From Geminicoccaceae bacterium (lineage in GTDB: Bacteria > Pseudomonadota > Alphaproteobacteria > Geminicoccales > Geminicoccaceae): a stretch of 64,000 nucleotides of DNA. Position 1 is the first letter of the stretch; every line of letters begins with the position of its first letter. Under the pieces are notes generated by a model. That model did no database searches. It was not told the origin of the DNA and worked only from the letters and a program-made list of their open reading frames with translations. The position numbers and the translations under genes were made by a program. The stretch spans positions 124,001 through 188,000 of the forward strand of contig JANQPX010000013.1 in assembly GCA_028285265.1 (NCBI GenBank), read 5' to 3'. Of this stretch, positions 23,957 through 32,103 are shown one piece after another.

Positions 23957-24571
23957 TTATCGCATCAACGACGCCAATATGATCAAGACGACCAAGGCAC
24001 CACCTACGAGCACGAACTTGTTCTGCAGAAGGCTGCTGAGCTCGTCATCGTCGTCTGCAGGTGCTGCTGTCGTCGTGGTGGGCGCGGCCGACGCAGGTGC
24101 TGGTGCAGTCTCCGGTTCGGACTCGCTTGTCGGTGCGACCTGCTCACGGAAGTTCGAGAAAAACTCGTCGGCCATTTTTTTCGACGTGCCGTCGATCAGC
24201 CGTGACCCGAGTTGCGCCAACTTGCCCCCAACATCGGCTTTGGCCGTATAGGTGAGGATGGTTCCGCCCTCGCCGTCATCGGCCAGTTTGACATCCGCAC
24301 CACCCTTGGCAAATCCGGCAGCACCGCCCTTACCCTCGCCGCTAATCGTATAGCTTTCTGGCGGGTTAATATTGGAGAGCGTCACGTCCCCACCAAACTT
24401 GGCTTTGACCGGTCCTACCTTCGCGACGACTTTTGCCGTGAACGATGTCTCGCCGGTTTTCTCGAGGCTCTCGCACCCCGGAATCGATGCGCGAAGTGTT
24501 TCGGGATCATTGAGACCTTCCCAAACCCGCTCGCGCGATGCCGCGATGCGGTACTCACCAGTCATATCCAT
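23957..24571 (-). CDS. coxG: CoxG family SRPBCC protein with C-terminal membrane anchor
   Basis: A 204-residue protein. The SRPBCC domain (about 1-150) has EYRIAASRERVWEGLNDPE and LRASIPGCESLEKTG, the standard CoxG start. A Glu/Ala/Pro/Thr-rich linker (about 155-180) leads to a C-terminal transmembrane helix (FVLVGGALVVLIILASLM). CoxG anchors CO dehydrogenase to the membrane, and related CoxG proteins have been shown to bind menaquinone and move electrons to the respiratory chain. I start at ATG 24571, which has GGGGGA 10 bases upstream. It heads the cox unit, about 200 bases before coxS. Confidence 0.9.
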   Translation of the reverse strand: MDMTGEYRIAASRERVWEGLNDPETLRASIPGCESLEKTGETSFTAKVVAKVGPVKAKFGGDVTLSNINPPESYTISGEGKGGAAGFAKGGADVKLADDGEGGTILTYTAKADVGGKLAQLGSRLIDGTSKKMADEFFSNFREQVAPTSESEPETAPAPASAAPTTTTAAPADDDDELSSLLQNKFVLVGGALVVLIILASLMR

Positions 24572-24720
24572 AGAGCTGCAATCCCCCAATCACCTTGGAT
24601 GGACGAGACGTCCCTGCTGACTGCAACGCTACAACCCTTCAAAGACAAGGGCAATAAGACCGGGGCCTAATGTAGATCAGGGATCGCAAGCAATTGGCCG
24701 CAGTCCCTCCCCTCTTGCGC

Positions 24721-25248
24721 TTACCACCGGAGGACGAGCCGATCCCGCTGGAACTCGTAACTGTTGAACTGACGAAGAAAGCTCATGCCAAGGAGCGAAA
24801 TACTTAAGTCTCCTTGATTGACGAAAGCATTGAGATCATGGAGCTGAAATTGTCCAAGACGCACGTCACGAAGGGTGATGGGTGCTGCATAGGTCGTGCC
24901 GTTGGCACTTTGAAATGGTTCGGTAAAGTTAAGTTGAACACTGTTAAACCGGAGTCGTTCAGCATCTCGGCGATTGAGCATGGTGTGCGAAGCACCGGTG
25001 TCGACCAGGAATTTTATCGGAATGCCGTTGATATGAACGTCAGCGATAAAGTGGCCATGTCGGCCAAGCATGATGGTTTCTTCGAGATAGTTACTGCCAC
25101 TCGTCGAAGCGTGGTCGGCCACTTGTGCCTGACGATCGTCGCGCACGGACCGCATCACGCGATCGAAAAGGCCTTGATCCTGCAATCCAATGAAGGTCGT
25201 ACCGGCAACCAATGTCGCAAAAAGACATCTGAGCGCCCAACCAAGCAT
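24721..25248 (-). CDS. Membrane-anchored retropepsin-like aspartic protease
   Basis: A 175-residue protein of the bacterial clan AA (retropepsin-like, TIGR02281) type. An N-terminal hydrophobic segment (MLGWALRCLFATLVAGTTFI) anchors or exports it. The domain starts with HGHFIADVHINGIPIKFLVDTGASHTML, with the catalytic DTGAS triad. It ends with a conserved LLGMSFLRQFNSYEF segment. One copy of the motif means it should work as a homodimer. The target is unknown. I prefer ATG 25248 (GGTGG 8 bases upstream) over the TTG at 25296. It is on the same strand as the cox genes but 130 bases upstream of coxG, so co-transcription is possible but unproven. Confidence 0.85.
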   Translation of the reverse strand: MLGWALRCLFATLVAGTTFIGLQDQGLFDRVMRSVRDDRQAQVADHASTSGSNYLEETIMLGRHGHFIADVHINGIPIKFLVDTGASHTMLNRRDAERLRFNSVQLNFTEPFQSANGTTYAAPITLRDVRLGQFQLHDLNAFVNQGDLSISLLGMSFLRQFNSYEFQRDRLVLRW

Positions 25249-25503
25249 GATTTTATCCACCGCTGTTCCGGGTCCCCGGAAACGGAGTTTATGCAATTTG
25301 ATATAAGGAAAGCCTAACCTGCTGACAGACGAACAAAATTCGTATAAATAACGAACGCATCATGGTAAAAAAATGCGTCGACCTGCGGTCGAAATAGGTT
25401 AAAATAGTCATGCTGGTGAAGAGAGCGTCGGGTTGAACTCATCCGAGCCCTCGTTACCCCGAGCGCGACGACCGATGGTCATGACGTTAAGGGAAGATGG
25501 ACG

Positions 25504-25698
25504 ATGAAGAAGTTTTGGTGGGGCATTTTCTTCGGCGCCCTGATCGGAGTGCTCCTCCTGGCGCCTGAGTCGAATTTTAGTTATCAGGTACGTAATCTGT
25601 TCTACACGTTGCAGGATTCCGTTGTTGCCATCCTTGACGCGGCGACTCAGGCAACCAGCGGCGTTGCGGACGGCGTTGATAATCTGAACAGGCTCTGA
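25504..25698 (+). CDS. Small membrane protein
   Basis: A 64-residue protein with one N-terminal transmembrane helix (FWWGIFFGALIGVLLLAP) and an amphipathic polar tail with Asp and Asn (QVRNLFYTLQDSVVAILDAA). No family is recognised. It has a good ribosome site (GGGAAG 8 bases before the ATG). It starts a short plus-strand run with two further membrane-associated proteins, only about 50 bases apart. Its role may be structural or regulatory in the inner membrane. Confidence 0.6.
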   Translation: MKKFWWGIFFGALIGVLLLAPESNFSYQVRNLFYTLQDSVVAILDAATQATSGVADGVDNLNRL

Positions 25699-25745
25699 TG
25701 CCCTAGCAAAACGTTCGGTGTCCATACGAATGGAGCCCAGGCCCC

Positions 25746-26570
25746 ATGTGGCTGGTGATCGCCGAGCTGCTTGTCGATGGCGTACTGGCGCCCTTCGGCA
25801 TTGCCTCCCTTATCCTTTTTGCAGCAAATCGGACTGTTGATGATCGGTTGAAGGCCCTTGCTCCGGCAGGGGCAATTGTTCTCGCCGTCTGCGTTGCTGG
25901 TCTCCTCGCTTTTGGTTGGCCGATCAGCGGCACGTTGAGTGCGCGCACCAAAATCATGATCGCATCGCTGATGGGTTTTGCGATCGGTATCGTCATCACA
26001 TCCCGGGTTAGCGGGATAGGGCCGATCGTCCTTTTCGGGCTCGTCGCCATCGTTGTTTGGATCGGCCAACCGGCGCTGCAGCAGGAACGCTGGGACGGCA
26101 TTTTTCTGGTGATGCTGGTGACAGCGGTGATGCTTTTATCAGCGCGACTCTATCGAGCTGACGGCAACACTCCTGGGCCACGACTTTTGATCATCGTGAT
26201 ATTTGCCGTCGGTCTGGCGATACTGGCTGCCTTTGCAAGATCACTTTCCTATAGCGTCTTTGCTTTCGCCTTGATGAGTGCCCTGCTTGCGATCCTGTGG
26301 ATCGGCAAATCGACTTTACCTTCATCAGCCGTCGTCACGATCGAGGCGACCATGCTGGCACTGGTGTCAGCGCTTCTTCTCTATACCGATATAAGTCGGC
26401 TTGCCCTGCTAGTGCTTTGCACCGTTTTCGCCGCCGAACATATCGCGCGACTTGCATGGCGACATGACGGCCCGCCGCCCCAACGGTACATCTTTTCGTT
26501 CGGCATAGCCCCCGCCGCCCTTGCAATTCTCCTGGCACGGATCGACGCCGGCGCAATATCGATCTATTAA
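25746..26570 (+). CDS. Uncharacterised polytopic membrane protein
   Basis: A 274-residue, very hydrophobic protein with eight or nine predicted transmembrane segments, such as APAGAIVLAVCVAGLLAFGW, ILVFGLVAIVVWIG-like stretches, FAVGLAILAAFARS and APAALAILLARIDAG near the end. No catalytic or transport motif is recognised and no family name can be given. The loops are short and few residues are charged. The ATG at 25746 has GGAG 10 bases upstream. It lies between the small membrane protein and an SRPBCC protein on the same strand and is probably in one operon with them. Confidence 0.7.
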   Translation: MWLVIAELLVDGVLAPFGIASLILFAANRTVDDRLKALAPAGAIVLAVCVAGLLAFGWPISGTLSARTKIMIASLMGFAIGIVITSRVSGIGPIVLFGLVAIVVWIGQPALQQERWDGIFLVMLVTAVMLLSARLYRADGNTPGPRLLIIVIFAVGLAILAAFARSLSYSVFAFALMSALLAILWIGKSTLPSSAVVTIEATMLALVSALLLYTDISRLALLVLCTVFAAEHIARLAWRHDGPPPQRYIFSFGIAPAALAILLARIDAGAISIY

Positions 26571-26612
26571 CGTCTAATTTACGGAAAAACCGACCTTCAG
26601 GGAAAGGCCGTC

Positions 26613-27164
26613 ATGCTGAAGATGCTGCTGAAGTATATTGGCGTTGCGATCGTTCTGACCCTCGCCATTGCCTACATCCTACCGGGGAAAGTCCAGGTGG
26701 AACGAGCCACCGTGATCGAGGCATCTCCAGGCGACGTCTTTCAGTTGGTGAACAGCTTTGAAAGCTTCAATCAATGGTCGCCCTGGTACGAAAAAGATCC
26801 CAACGGTGACTACAAGATTGAAGGTCCGGAATACGGCGTTGGCGCTCGGATGACTTGGGCGAGCAAGATGCCTGATGTCGGATCAGGCACGCAGGAGATT
26901 ATCGAGAGCGTGCCGGACCGGCTGGTACGCACCAAACTCGACTTCGGCGAGATGGGTGATGCCAATGCCTTTTTTCAGATCGAACCACGCGGAGACGACC
27001 TCACCCATTTGGTTTGGGGCTTCGACACGGATCTCGGGCTCAATCCGGTCAGTCGCTACGTTGGATTGATGTTTGAAAGTTGGATTGGGCCCGACTACGA
27101 ACACGGTCTCACCAAGCTCAAGACCTTGGCTGAAAATATGCCGGAACCACAGCCAACCGAGTGA
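26613..27164 (+). CDS. Membrane-anchored SRPBCC (polyketide cyclase-like) protein
   Basis: A 183-residue protein with an N-terminal transmembrane helix (IGVAIVLTLAIAYILPG). A START-like/SRPBCC domain follows: VERATVIEASPGDVFQLVNSF, FNQWSPWYEKDP and GPEYGVGARMTWASK, the typical start, then GTQEIIESVPDRLVRTKLDF and a C-terminal helix with YEHGLTKLKTLAE. Such proteins bind hydrophobic ligands; the ligand is unknown. The ATG at 26613 follows GGGAAAGG. It is the third gene of the small plus-strand run. Confidence 0.85.
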   Translation: MLKMLLKYIGVAIVLTLAIAYILPGKVQVERATVIEASPGDVFQLVNSFESFNQWSPWYEKDPNGDYKIEGPEYGVGARMTWASKMPDVGSGTQEIIESVPDRLVRTKLDFGEMGDANAFFQIEPRGDDLTHLVWGFDTDLGLNPVSRYVGLMFESWIGPDYEHGLTKLKTLAENMPEPQPTE

Positions 27165-27243
27165 ACCCTATCTTTCCTGTTCCTGGCAGACGCAACGACC
27201 TGCCGACGCGCACCAGAGCGGGGATCAGCTCGCCGCGATAGGG

Positions 27244-29307
27244 CTAGGCGTCGGGCACGCTGTAGTCACAGGATTGATCCGAGCTTCGATGTCGGCTGAT
27301 TTTGTCAAAGCCACCAAGCGCCGCGCTCGTGATATCGGCAACATCATCAGCAAGCAGAAACCCCTCTCGCACCAATCCTTCTGCCGCCTTGACGATCGCC
27401 GCTTCATAGCCGTCCTTCGATCCGTAACGCTCCATGATCGATGTTCGGGGGTCATCGGCACGCGTCCGTCCCTCCTGGTCATGGGCAAAAGGAAGCATTG
27501 AACCTGACCAGCGGGCCAATTTGCCGCCAGCGCCGGTTTCAGCCCGTCGGAGGTTCCAGCCGGTGCGTGTTGCCAATGGCGCAGCAATGCGTGGCAGCCG
27601 AATGCCACCGAGATCGAGGCCGTCTTCGTCAGGCAGTGGCACGTTGGTCACGAAGGACGGACCGAATCGAGCGGGCTGAAGATCAGCGATGCCTTCGGTT
27701 GCAAAACGAGGCCCGAGATCAAGACGCGGCGGTTGTAGATTGCCGGCCGGTAGCGCGAAACCGGGCACATCGGGGAAGCGGCGGAGATAGTCTTCGACTG
27801 TGCCAAGGGTGCCGGCGGCGAATGTGGGGTAAACGCTCTCGGGTGGTAAGGCGACATCGTCGACCCATCGTTGCAGGGCCGCGAGGACGGCCCGCATGCC
27901 AAAGCGATGATCGAAGTTGTTAACACAATGCTCGAAAGGATAGCGATTCTCAGAACGCCAGATTCCATGCTGGGCTCCTGCGAAGAAATAGAGCCTTGTC
28001 TCTGGCGCAAGCGGGACGTCCTCCGTCCCGTCGGTATCGGTATGCAGCAGCGACGCCGCGCGGCTCCAATATTCGGACGACGTCGAGGTGTACACGATCT
28101 TCGGTATCGTGCCGGAGGCACGCGCGCGATCCAGCATGCTCGCGCGATCACCCGTTACCGAATCCTGCACCGGCACTGTGGTGAAAGGAAAGACATCAGC
28201 GGGGTATTGCTGATCTTGAAGGTGGCTTGGATGGCGGGTCGTTTGCGCAAAGCGATGATTGAAGCTGCCCTTTCCGGCACCGGCAACATGAACGAATGCG
28301 CCATCGATGATGGCCCGTCCTCGCTCGTCCACATGAAATCCTTGCCAAAGCAGATGGTTGATCACACGCCCCGACTGCGAAATCCCGAAAATGATGGACT
28401 GGTCGAGCGTCGCAGCCACCTCCTGATCGTCAAACCGAAAGTAACTGATGGCGTCGCGGATCGACGCCAGGCCGAGACCAACCACGCGCGGATCGCGCGC
28501 TTGATAGACTACCTCATAGATCCGGCCAGGGATGAACATCTGGTCCGAGGTGATCCTGGTCGGCTGCGGCGGCGTCCTCGATGTATCGAAGTCGGACAAA
28601 CGCCAGCGATCGCGCGGCACGTCATGGCGCACGCCATCAGGCTCGTCACGCCAGGAGAGACGCGCATGTGGGTCGTCCGCATCGACGGGCGGATAGCCGA
28701 TGGAATTGCCCCACATGAAGCTGGCCGATTGGGACGCTTGCCGCGGCACGAACTCAGCGACGACGGGCCCTGTGATCAGTTCTCCTTGCTTTGTCGCAAT
28801 CGGCAGATCGATCAGCAGGCGATCGCCACCAGCAACCACATCCCAATTCCAAGCGCTCCAAAGGAGGGTGTAACCCTTCTGGAAAAGACGACCGTCGCCG
28901 GCGTGATCGATCTGTCGCGGATTGTTGGTGTGAGCGCCGAAATTGAACATCGGCAGCATACCAAGATTGCCACGATTATTGACCTCGTAGAGCAATGTTC
29001 TGTTACCGCGTTTGGGATCGACCGGTCGCAGCAGTACGAAATCACCGGAAAAGGTCACGAGGCCGCGTTCATCCACCGACGCCCATTCGAGATCGACAAC
29101 ATCGGCATTTGCCGGATCGTCCGGATCCACGGCATAATGCAACCGCCCTCGAATCCGCTCATATGAACCTGCCTCGCCAAAGGCTTTGCCGTCGGCAAAG
29201 GGTTCACGCAGCAAAATCTCGACGCGATCGACCGCCGCGGCGGCGGGATGGGCCATGATGATGAGGCCGATGTAAATGAGCAGGTGCTTCAACCTCTGCA
29301 TCGTCAT
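27244..29307 (-). CDS. Secreted alpha/beta hydrolase domain protein
   Basis: A 687-residue exported protein with a signal peptide (LLIYIGLIIMAHPAAA) at the N-terminus. It belongs to the large alpha/beta-hydrolase-domain family seen in proteobacteria (Abhydrolase_10 type). Recognisable segments are REPFADGKAFGEAGSYERIRG, YEVNNRGNLG, the nucleophile-elbow region IIFGISQSGRVINHLLWQG (GxSxS/G), IDGAFVHVAGAGKGSFNHRF, and the probable His in AGAQHGIW. Such enzymes hydrolyse esters or lactones outside the cytoplasm; the substrate is unknown. Its start overlaps the livF stop by 4 bases (ATGA), so it is the last gene of the liv operon. That suggests it supplies or processes the transported ligand. Confidence 0.8.
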   Translation of the reverse strand: MTMQRLKHLLIYIGLIIMAHPAAAAVDRVEILLREPFADGKAFGEAGSYERIRGRLHYAVDPDDPANADVVDLEWASVDERGLVTFSGDFVLLRPVDPKRGNRTLLYEVNNRGNLGMLPMFNFGAHTNNPRQIDHAGDGRLFQKGYTLLWSAWNWDVVAGGDRLLIDLPIATKQGELITGPVVAEFVPRQASQSASFMWGNSIGYPPVDADDPHARLSWRDEPDGVRHDVPRDRWRLSDFDTSRTPPQPTRITSDQMFIPGRIYEVVYQARDPRVVGLGLASIRDAISYFRFDDQEVAATLDQSIIFGISQSGRVINHLLWQGFHVDERGRAIIDGAFVHVAGAGKGSFNHRFAQTTRHPSHLQDQQYPADVFPFTTVPVQDSVTGDRASMLDRARASGTIPKIVYTSTSSEYWSRAASLLHTDTDGTEDVPLAPETRLYFFAGAQHGIWRSENRYPFEHCVNNFDHRFGMRAVLAALQRWVDDVALPPESVYPTFAAGTLGTVEDYLRRFPDVPGFALPAGNLQPPRLDLGPRFATEGIADLQPARFGPSFVTNVPLPDEDGLDLGGIRLPRIAAPLATRTGWNLRRAETGAGGKLARWSGSMLPFAHDQEGRTRADDPRTSIMERYGSKDGYEAAIVKAAEGLVREGFLLADDVADITSAALGGFDKISRHRSSDQSCDYSVPDA

Positions 29308-30029
29308 ATCTCCAGCCAGCCCTCGCGAATGTCCGGCCGCTTGTTAAGCGCTTCAGGTGTACCCTCAAATACCATCTTACCGCGGCCCATGACATAGACC
29401 CGATCGGCGATCGAAAGCGCGATCCTGAGCTTTTGCTCGACCAAGAGGATCGCGACGCCTTGTTTCGTGATTTCACTGAGCAGATCAGCAACACGCGCGA
29501 CCAATTGAGGAGCAAGTCCTTCGGTTGGTTCGTCAACCATGATCAGTTCGGGATCACCCATCAGCGTTCGACCCATCGTCAACATCTGTTGCTCGCCACC
29601 GGAAAGCGCTCCCCCTAGCACGTCGGCACGCGCGCCAAGCTGCGGGAAAATCCGGAACAGATCGTCGATCCGCCAGCGCCCCTCGGATGTTCCTCGCTTC
29701 TGACCAAGGACCAGGTTTTGCCGAACCGTTAGCGTCGGAAAGATTTCACGCTGTTCGGGGACAAGGCCGATGCCAAGCCGCGCGATCTGATGCGCCTTTA
29801 AGCCAGTGATCTCTTGCCCGCGAAAGCGAACCGATCCTAAGGGCGGGACTTCGCCGATAATCGCCTTGCAGATTGTCGAGCGGCCGACACCGTTCCGACC
29901 GATCAAACTCACGATCTCGCCTTCACCAATATGAAAGCTCACGCCTTGCAGAATGTGGCTCTTGCCGTAATAGGCGTGGAGATCAGCGACGGCTAGAATT
30001 GGTTGCCCGTTTGGGTCGCCGTCGATCAT
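29304..30029 (-). CDS. livF: ABC transporter ATPase, LivF type, with Walker A Arg
   Basis: A 241-residue ATP-binding subunit of a branched-chain amino-acid type (HAAT) importer. Seen: the A-loop YYGKSHILQGVSFHIGEGE, signature LSGGEQQMLTMGR, Walker B ELIMVDEPTEGL, and the LivF-type switch segment LLVEQKLRIAL (Gln in place of the H-loop His, as is usual for LivF). The Walker A reads GRNGVGRST. The invariant Lys is Arg, coded CGC at 29880-29882. The change needs more than one base from either Lys codon, so it is not a simple reading error. It overlaps livG and the hydrolase gene by 4 bases each. Confidence 0.93.
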   Translation of the reverse strand: MIDGDPNGQPILAVADLHAYYGKSHILQGVSFHIGEGEIVSLIGRNGVGRSTICKAIIGEVPPLGSVRFRGQEITGLKAHQIARLGIGLVPEQREIFPTLTVRQNLVLGQKRGTSEGRWRIDDLFRIFPQLGARADVLGGALSGGEQQMLTMGRTLMGDPELIMVDEPTEGLAPQLVARVADLLSEITKQGVAILLVEQKLRIALSIADRVYVMGRGKMVFEGTPEALNKRPDIREGWLEI

Positions 30030-30778
30030 GTCGTGAGCCCGCCGAGATAGGCATCTTGAACATGCGGATTGGCACGGATCGCCTCAGGCGTGTCGGTTGC
30101 GATGATCCGACCATCGACCAGAACGGAGATGCGATCAGCGAGGTCGAACACCACGCCCATATCGTGCTCCACCATGACCAGTGTCTTCCCTTCCGTCATG
30201 CGCCGAATGAGAGCGACCATAACCTCTGTCTCGTGACGGCTCATCCCGGCAGTCGGCTCATCCATCATCACCACATCGGTGCCGCTCGCGACCGTCATAG
30301 CGATCTCGAGTGCCCGCTGATCCGCGTAAGGAAGGATGCCGGCTGGGATGTCCCGCCGCGTTGAAAGGCCAATATTGGCTAACAACGCATCGGCTTCATC
30401 ATTGAGCCCATCCTCAAGATCGATCAAATGCCAAAAGGAGTAGTGATAGCCACGAGTCCAAAGAAGTGCCGAGCGGACATTCTCAAACACTGAGAGGTGC
30501 GGAAAGACATTCGTGATTTGGAACGAGCGGCTAAGGCCAAGTCGGCTGATTTCATAGGCTGCGAGACCGGTGATGTCTGCGCCGTTCAGATGAATTCGAC
30601 CCGCCGTGGGCTGATATTTGCCGCTGATCAGATGAAAGAGCGTGGATTTACCGGCGCCATTCGGCCCGATGATAGCGTGACGCTCGCCCATGACGATGTC
30701 GAGATCGACCGCCTGCAGAATCTCCGTCATGCCAAAACGCTTGCTGAGCTGCCTTAGGGAAATCGCTGCCGTGCTCAT
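30026..30778 (-). CDS. livG: ABC transporter ATPase, LivG type
   Basis: A 250-residue partner ATPase of LivF. Walker A is canonical (GPNGAGKST), Walker B is DVVMMDEPTAGM, and the switch His is in LVMVEHDMGVVF. The signature position reads ILPYADQRALEIAM, so the first Ser and the second Gly of the consensus LSGGQ are Pro and Ala; LPYG/A-DQR variants do occur in LivG relatives. I start at ATG 30778, which overlaps the livM stop as ATGA; the longer reading to 30835 is inside livM. It forms the ATP-hydrolysing heterodimer with LivF on the inner side of the membrane. Confidence 0.93.
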   Translation of the reverse strand: MSTAAISLRQLSKRFGMTEILQAVDLDIVMGERHAIIGPNGAGKSTLFHLISGKYQPTAGRIHLNGADITGLAAYEISRLGLSRSFQITNVFPHLSVFENVRSALLWTRGYHYSFWHLIDLEDGLNDEADALLANIGLSTRRDIPAGILPYADQRALEIAMTVASGTDVVMMDEPTAGMSRHETEVMVALIRRMTEGKTLVMVEHDMGVVFDLADRISVLVDGRIIATDTPEAIRANPHVQDAYLGGLTT

Positions 30779-32103
30779 GGGATGTCCCGACTGACATAGG
30801 CATGGCCCCAGGCCTCTCTCAACGACGGCAGGCATCGCTTGATGCCGAAGCTACCTACTAGGACAAGGGAGACTGCGGCCAGCCAAGGCCATACCGCCGC
30901 CAAATCCACCGCAAAGCCAAAGGGCGCCCAGAGGGTTGTCCGAACGCCACTGGCATTGATCTGGTGGATCATCTCCAGCAGTCCAATCAACCCAGCAAGG
31001 GTTGCGAGAACTGGCAAAACCAACGTGATGTAGGGACGTATCAACCCTTTGAGGCGCCCGGCCTGCCAAGCGGGACGGTGCATCATCACGAGGCCGGTGA
31101 TCCCCGTCGGCGCGAACATAACGGTCAGCAAGAACAGGATTCCTAGATAGAGCCGCCAGATCTCGGTGTGATGGCTCAAAACGGTCTGCAAGAGCGTCAG
31201 CAGCACAGCGCCGATGATTGGGCCGACAAAATAGCCGACCCCTCCAACATACACCATCAAAAGCACCCAGCCCGATGTTGCCAGGTTGAGATTCTCTTCG
31301 GTGACGATCTCGTAATTGATGGCAAACAAACCGCCGGCGATACCCGCGAAAAACCCTGATGCGCAAAAGGACAGAAACCGCACAACACGTGGATTGTATC
31401 CCAAGAATTCAACACGCTCCGGATTATCACGAACGGCGTTGGCCAAACGGCCGAGAGGCGTTCGTGAAAAGAGATACATCAACGCAGCCGTAAGAAAGAC
31501 GATGATGGCCGTCAGGGCATAGACCTCAATCTCACTGATGAAGTCGTAGCCGAAAACCGTCGGCCCCAAGGTTCGATCGGCAGAAACCCCCTCTTCTCCT
31601 CCAAAAAAGACCACGAAGATGATCGAGCACGCTGCGAGCAGCTCGCCGATGCCAAGCGAGATCATCGCGAAGACCGTACCGGCTCGCCGGGTCGAAAAGC
31701 TGCCGATGACCACCGCGAAAAGGAGGCCAAAGAGCCCACCAATAAACGGCAACAGCGGCAACGCGATCGGCCAACCGTCATTCCCGACCGCGTTCATGAC
31801 ATGCACGGCGAAGAAGCCGCCGAGGCCGAAATAGGCCGCATGTCCGAAGGATAACATGCCGCCTTGGCCGAGCAGCATGTTGTAGCTCAGCGCGAACACG
31901 ATCGAGATCCCCATCTGGTTCAAGATCGTGATGGCTACCGGCGAGGAATAAAGCGTGGGCAGGCCAGCCAGGATCAGCGCAAAACCGAACCACATCGCGA
32001 GCAGGTCCCATCGAAACCTGGAGCCGCGGTCCCCGATGCCTTGGCGTCGGCCTCTCAGGACGTCCGCCGACTCCTGGGCCGAACTATCGTCGGGTTGCGT
32101 CAT
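30775..32103 (-). CDS. livM: ABC transporter permease, LivM type
   Basis: A 442-residue inner-membrane permease. The LivM core spans about residues 30-330: ILNQMGISIVFALSYNMLLGQGGMLSFGHAAYFGLGGFF, followed by a segment rich in Gly and the ATP-coupling helix SRTPLGRLANAVRDNPERVEFLGYN, which carries the EAA-like cytoplasmic loop. C-terminal helices follow, with LLMVYVGGVGYFVGPIIGAVLL. An extra C-terminal tail of about 100 residues with two or three more hydrophobic segments (TLVLPVLATLAGLIGLLEMI and FAVDLAAVWPWLAAVSLVLV) makes it longer than usual for LivM. The start at ATG 32103 overlaps the livH stop by 4 bases; a longer reading from 32205 is within livH. Confidence 0.92.
   Translation of the reverse strand: MTQPDDSSAQESADVLRGRRQGIGDRGSRFRWDLLAMWFGFALILAGLPTLYSSPVAITILNQMGISIVFALSYNMLLGQGGMLSFGHAAYFGLGGFFAVHVMNAVGNDGWPIALPLLPFIGGLFGLLFAVVIGSFSTRRAGTVFAMISLGIGELLAACSIIFVVFFGGEEGVSADRTLGPTVFGYDFISEIEVYALTAIIVFLTAALMYLFSRTPLGRLANAVRDNPERVEFLGYNPRVVRFLSFCASGFFAGIAGGLFAINYEIVTEENLNLATSGWVLLMVYVGGVGYFVGPIIGAVLLTLLQTVLSHHTEIWRLYLGILFLLTVMFAPTGITGLVMMHRPAWQAGRLKGLIRPYITLVLPVLATLAGLIGLLEMIHQINASGVRTTLWAPFGFAVDLAAVWPWLAAVSLVLVGSFGIKRCLPSLREAWGHAYVSRDIP

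Noticed and set aside
27871..29166. 431-residue plus-strand frame
   Set aside because: Antisense to the alpha/beta hydrolase, with no recognisable domain; the minus strand carries the signal peptide and nucleophile motif.
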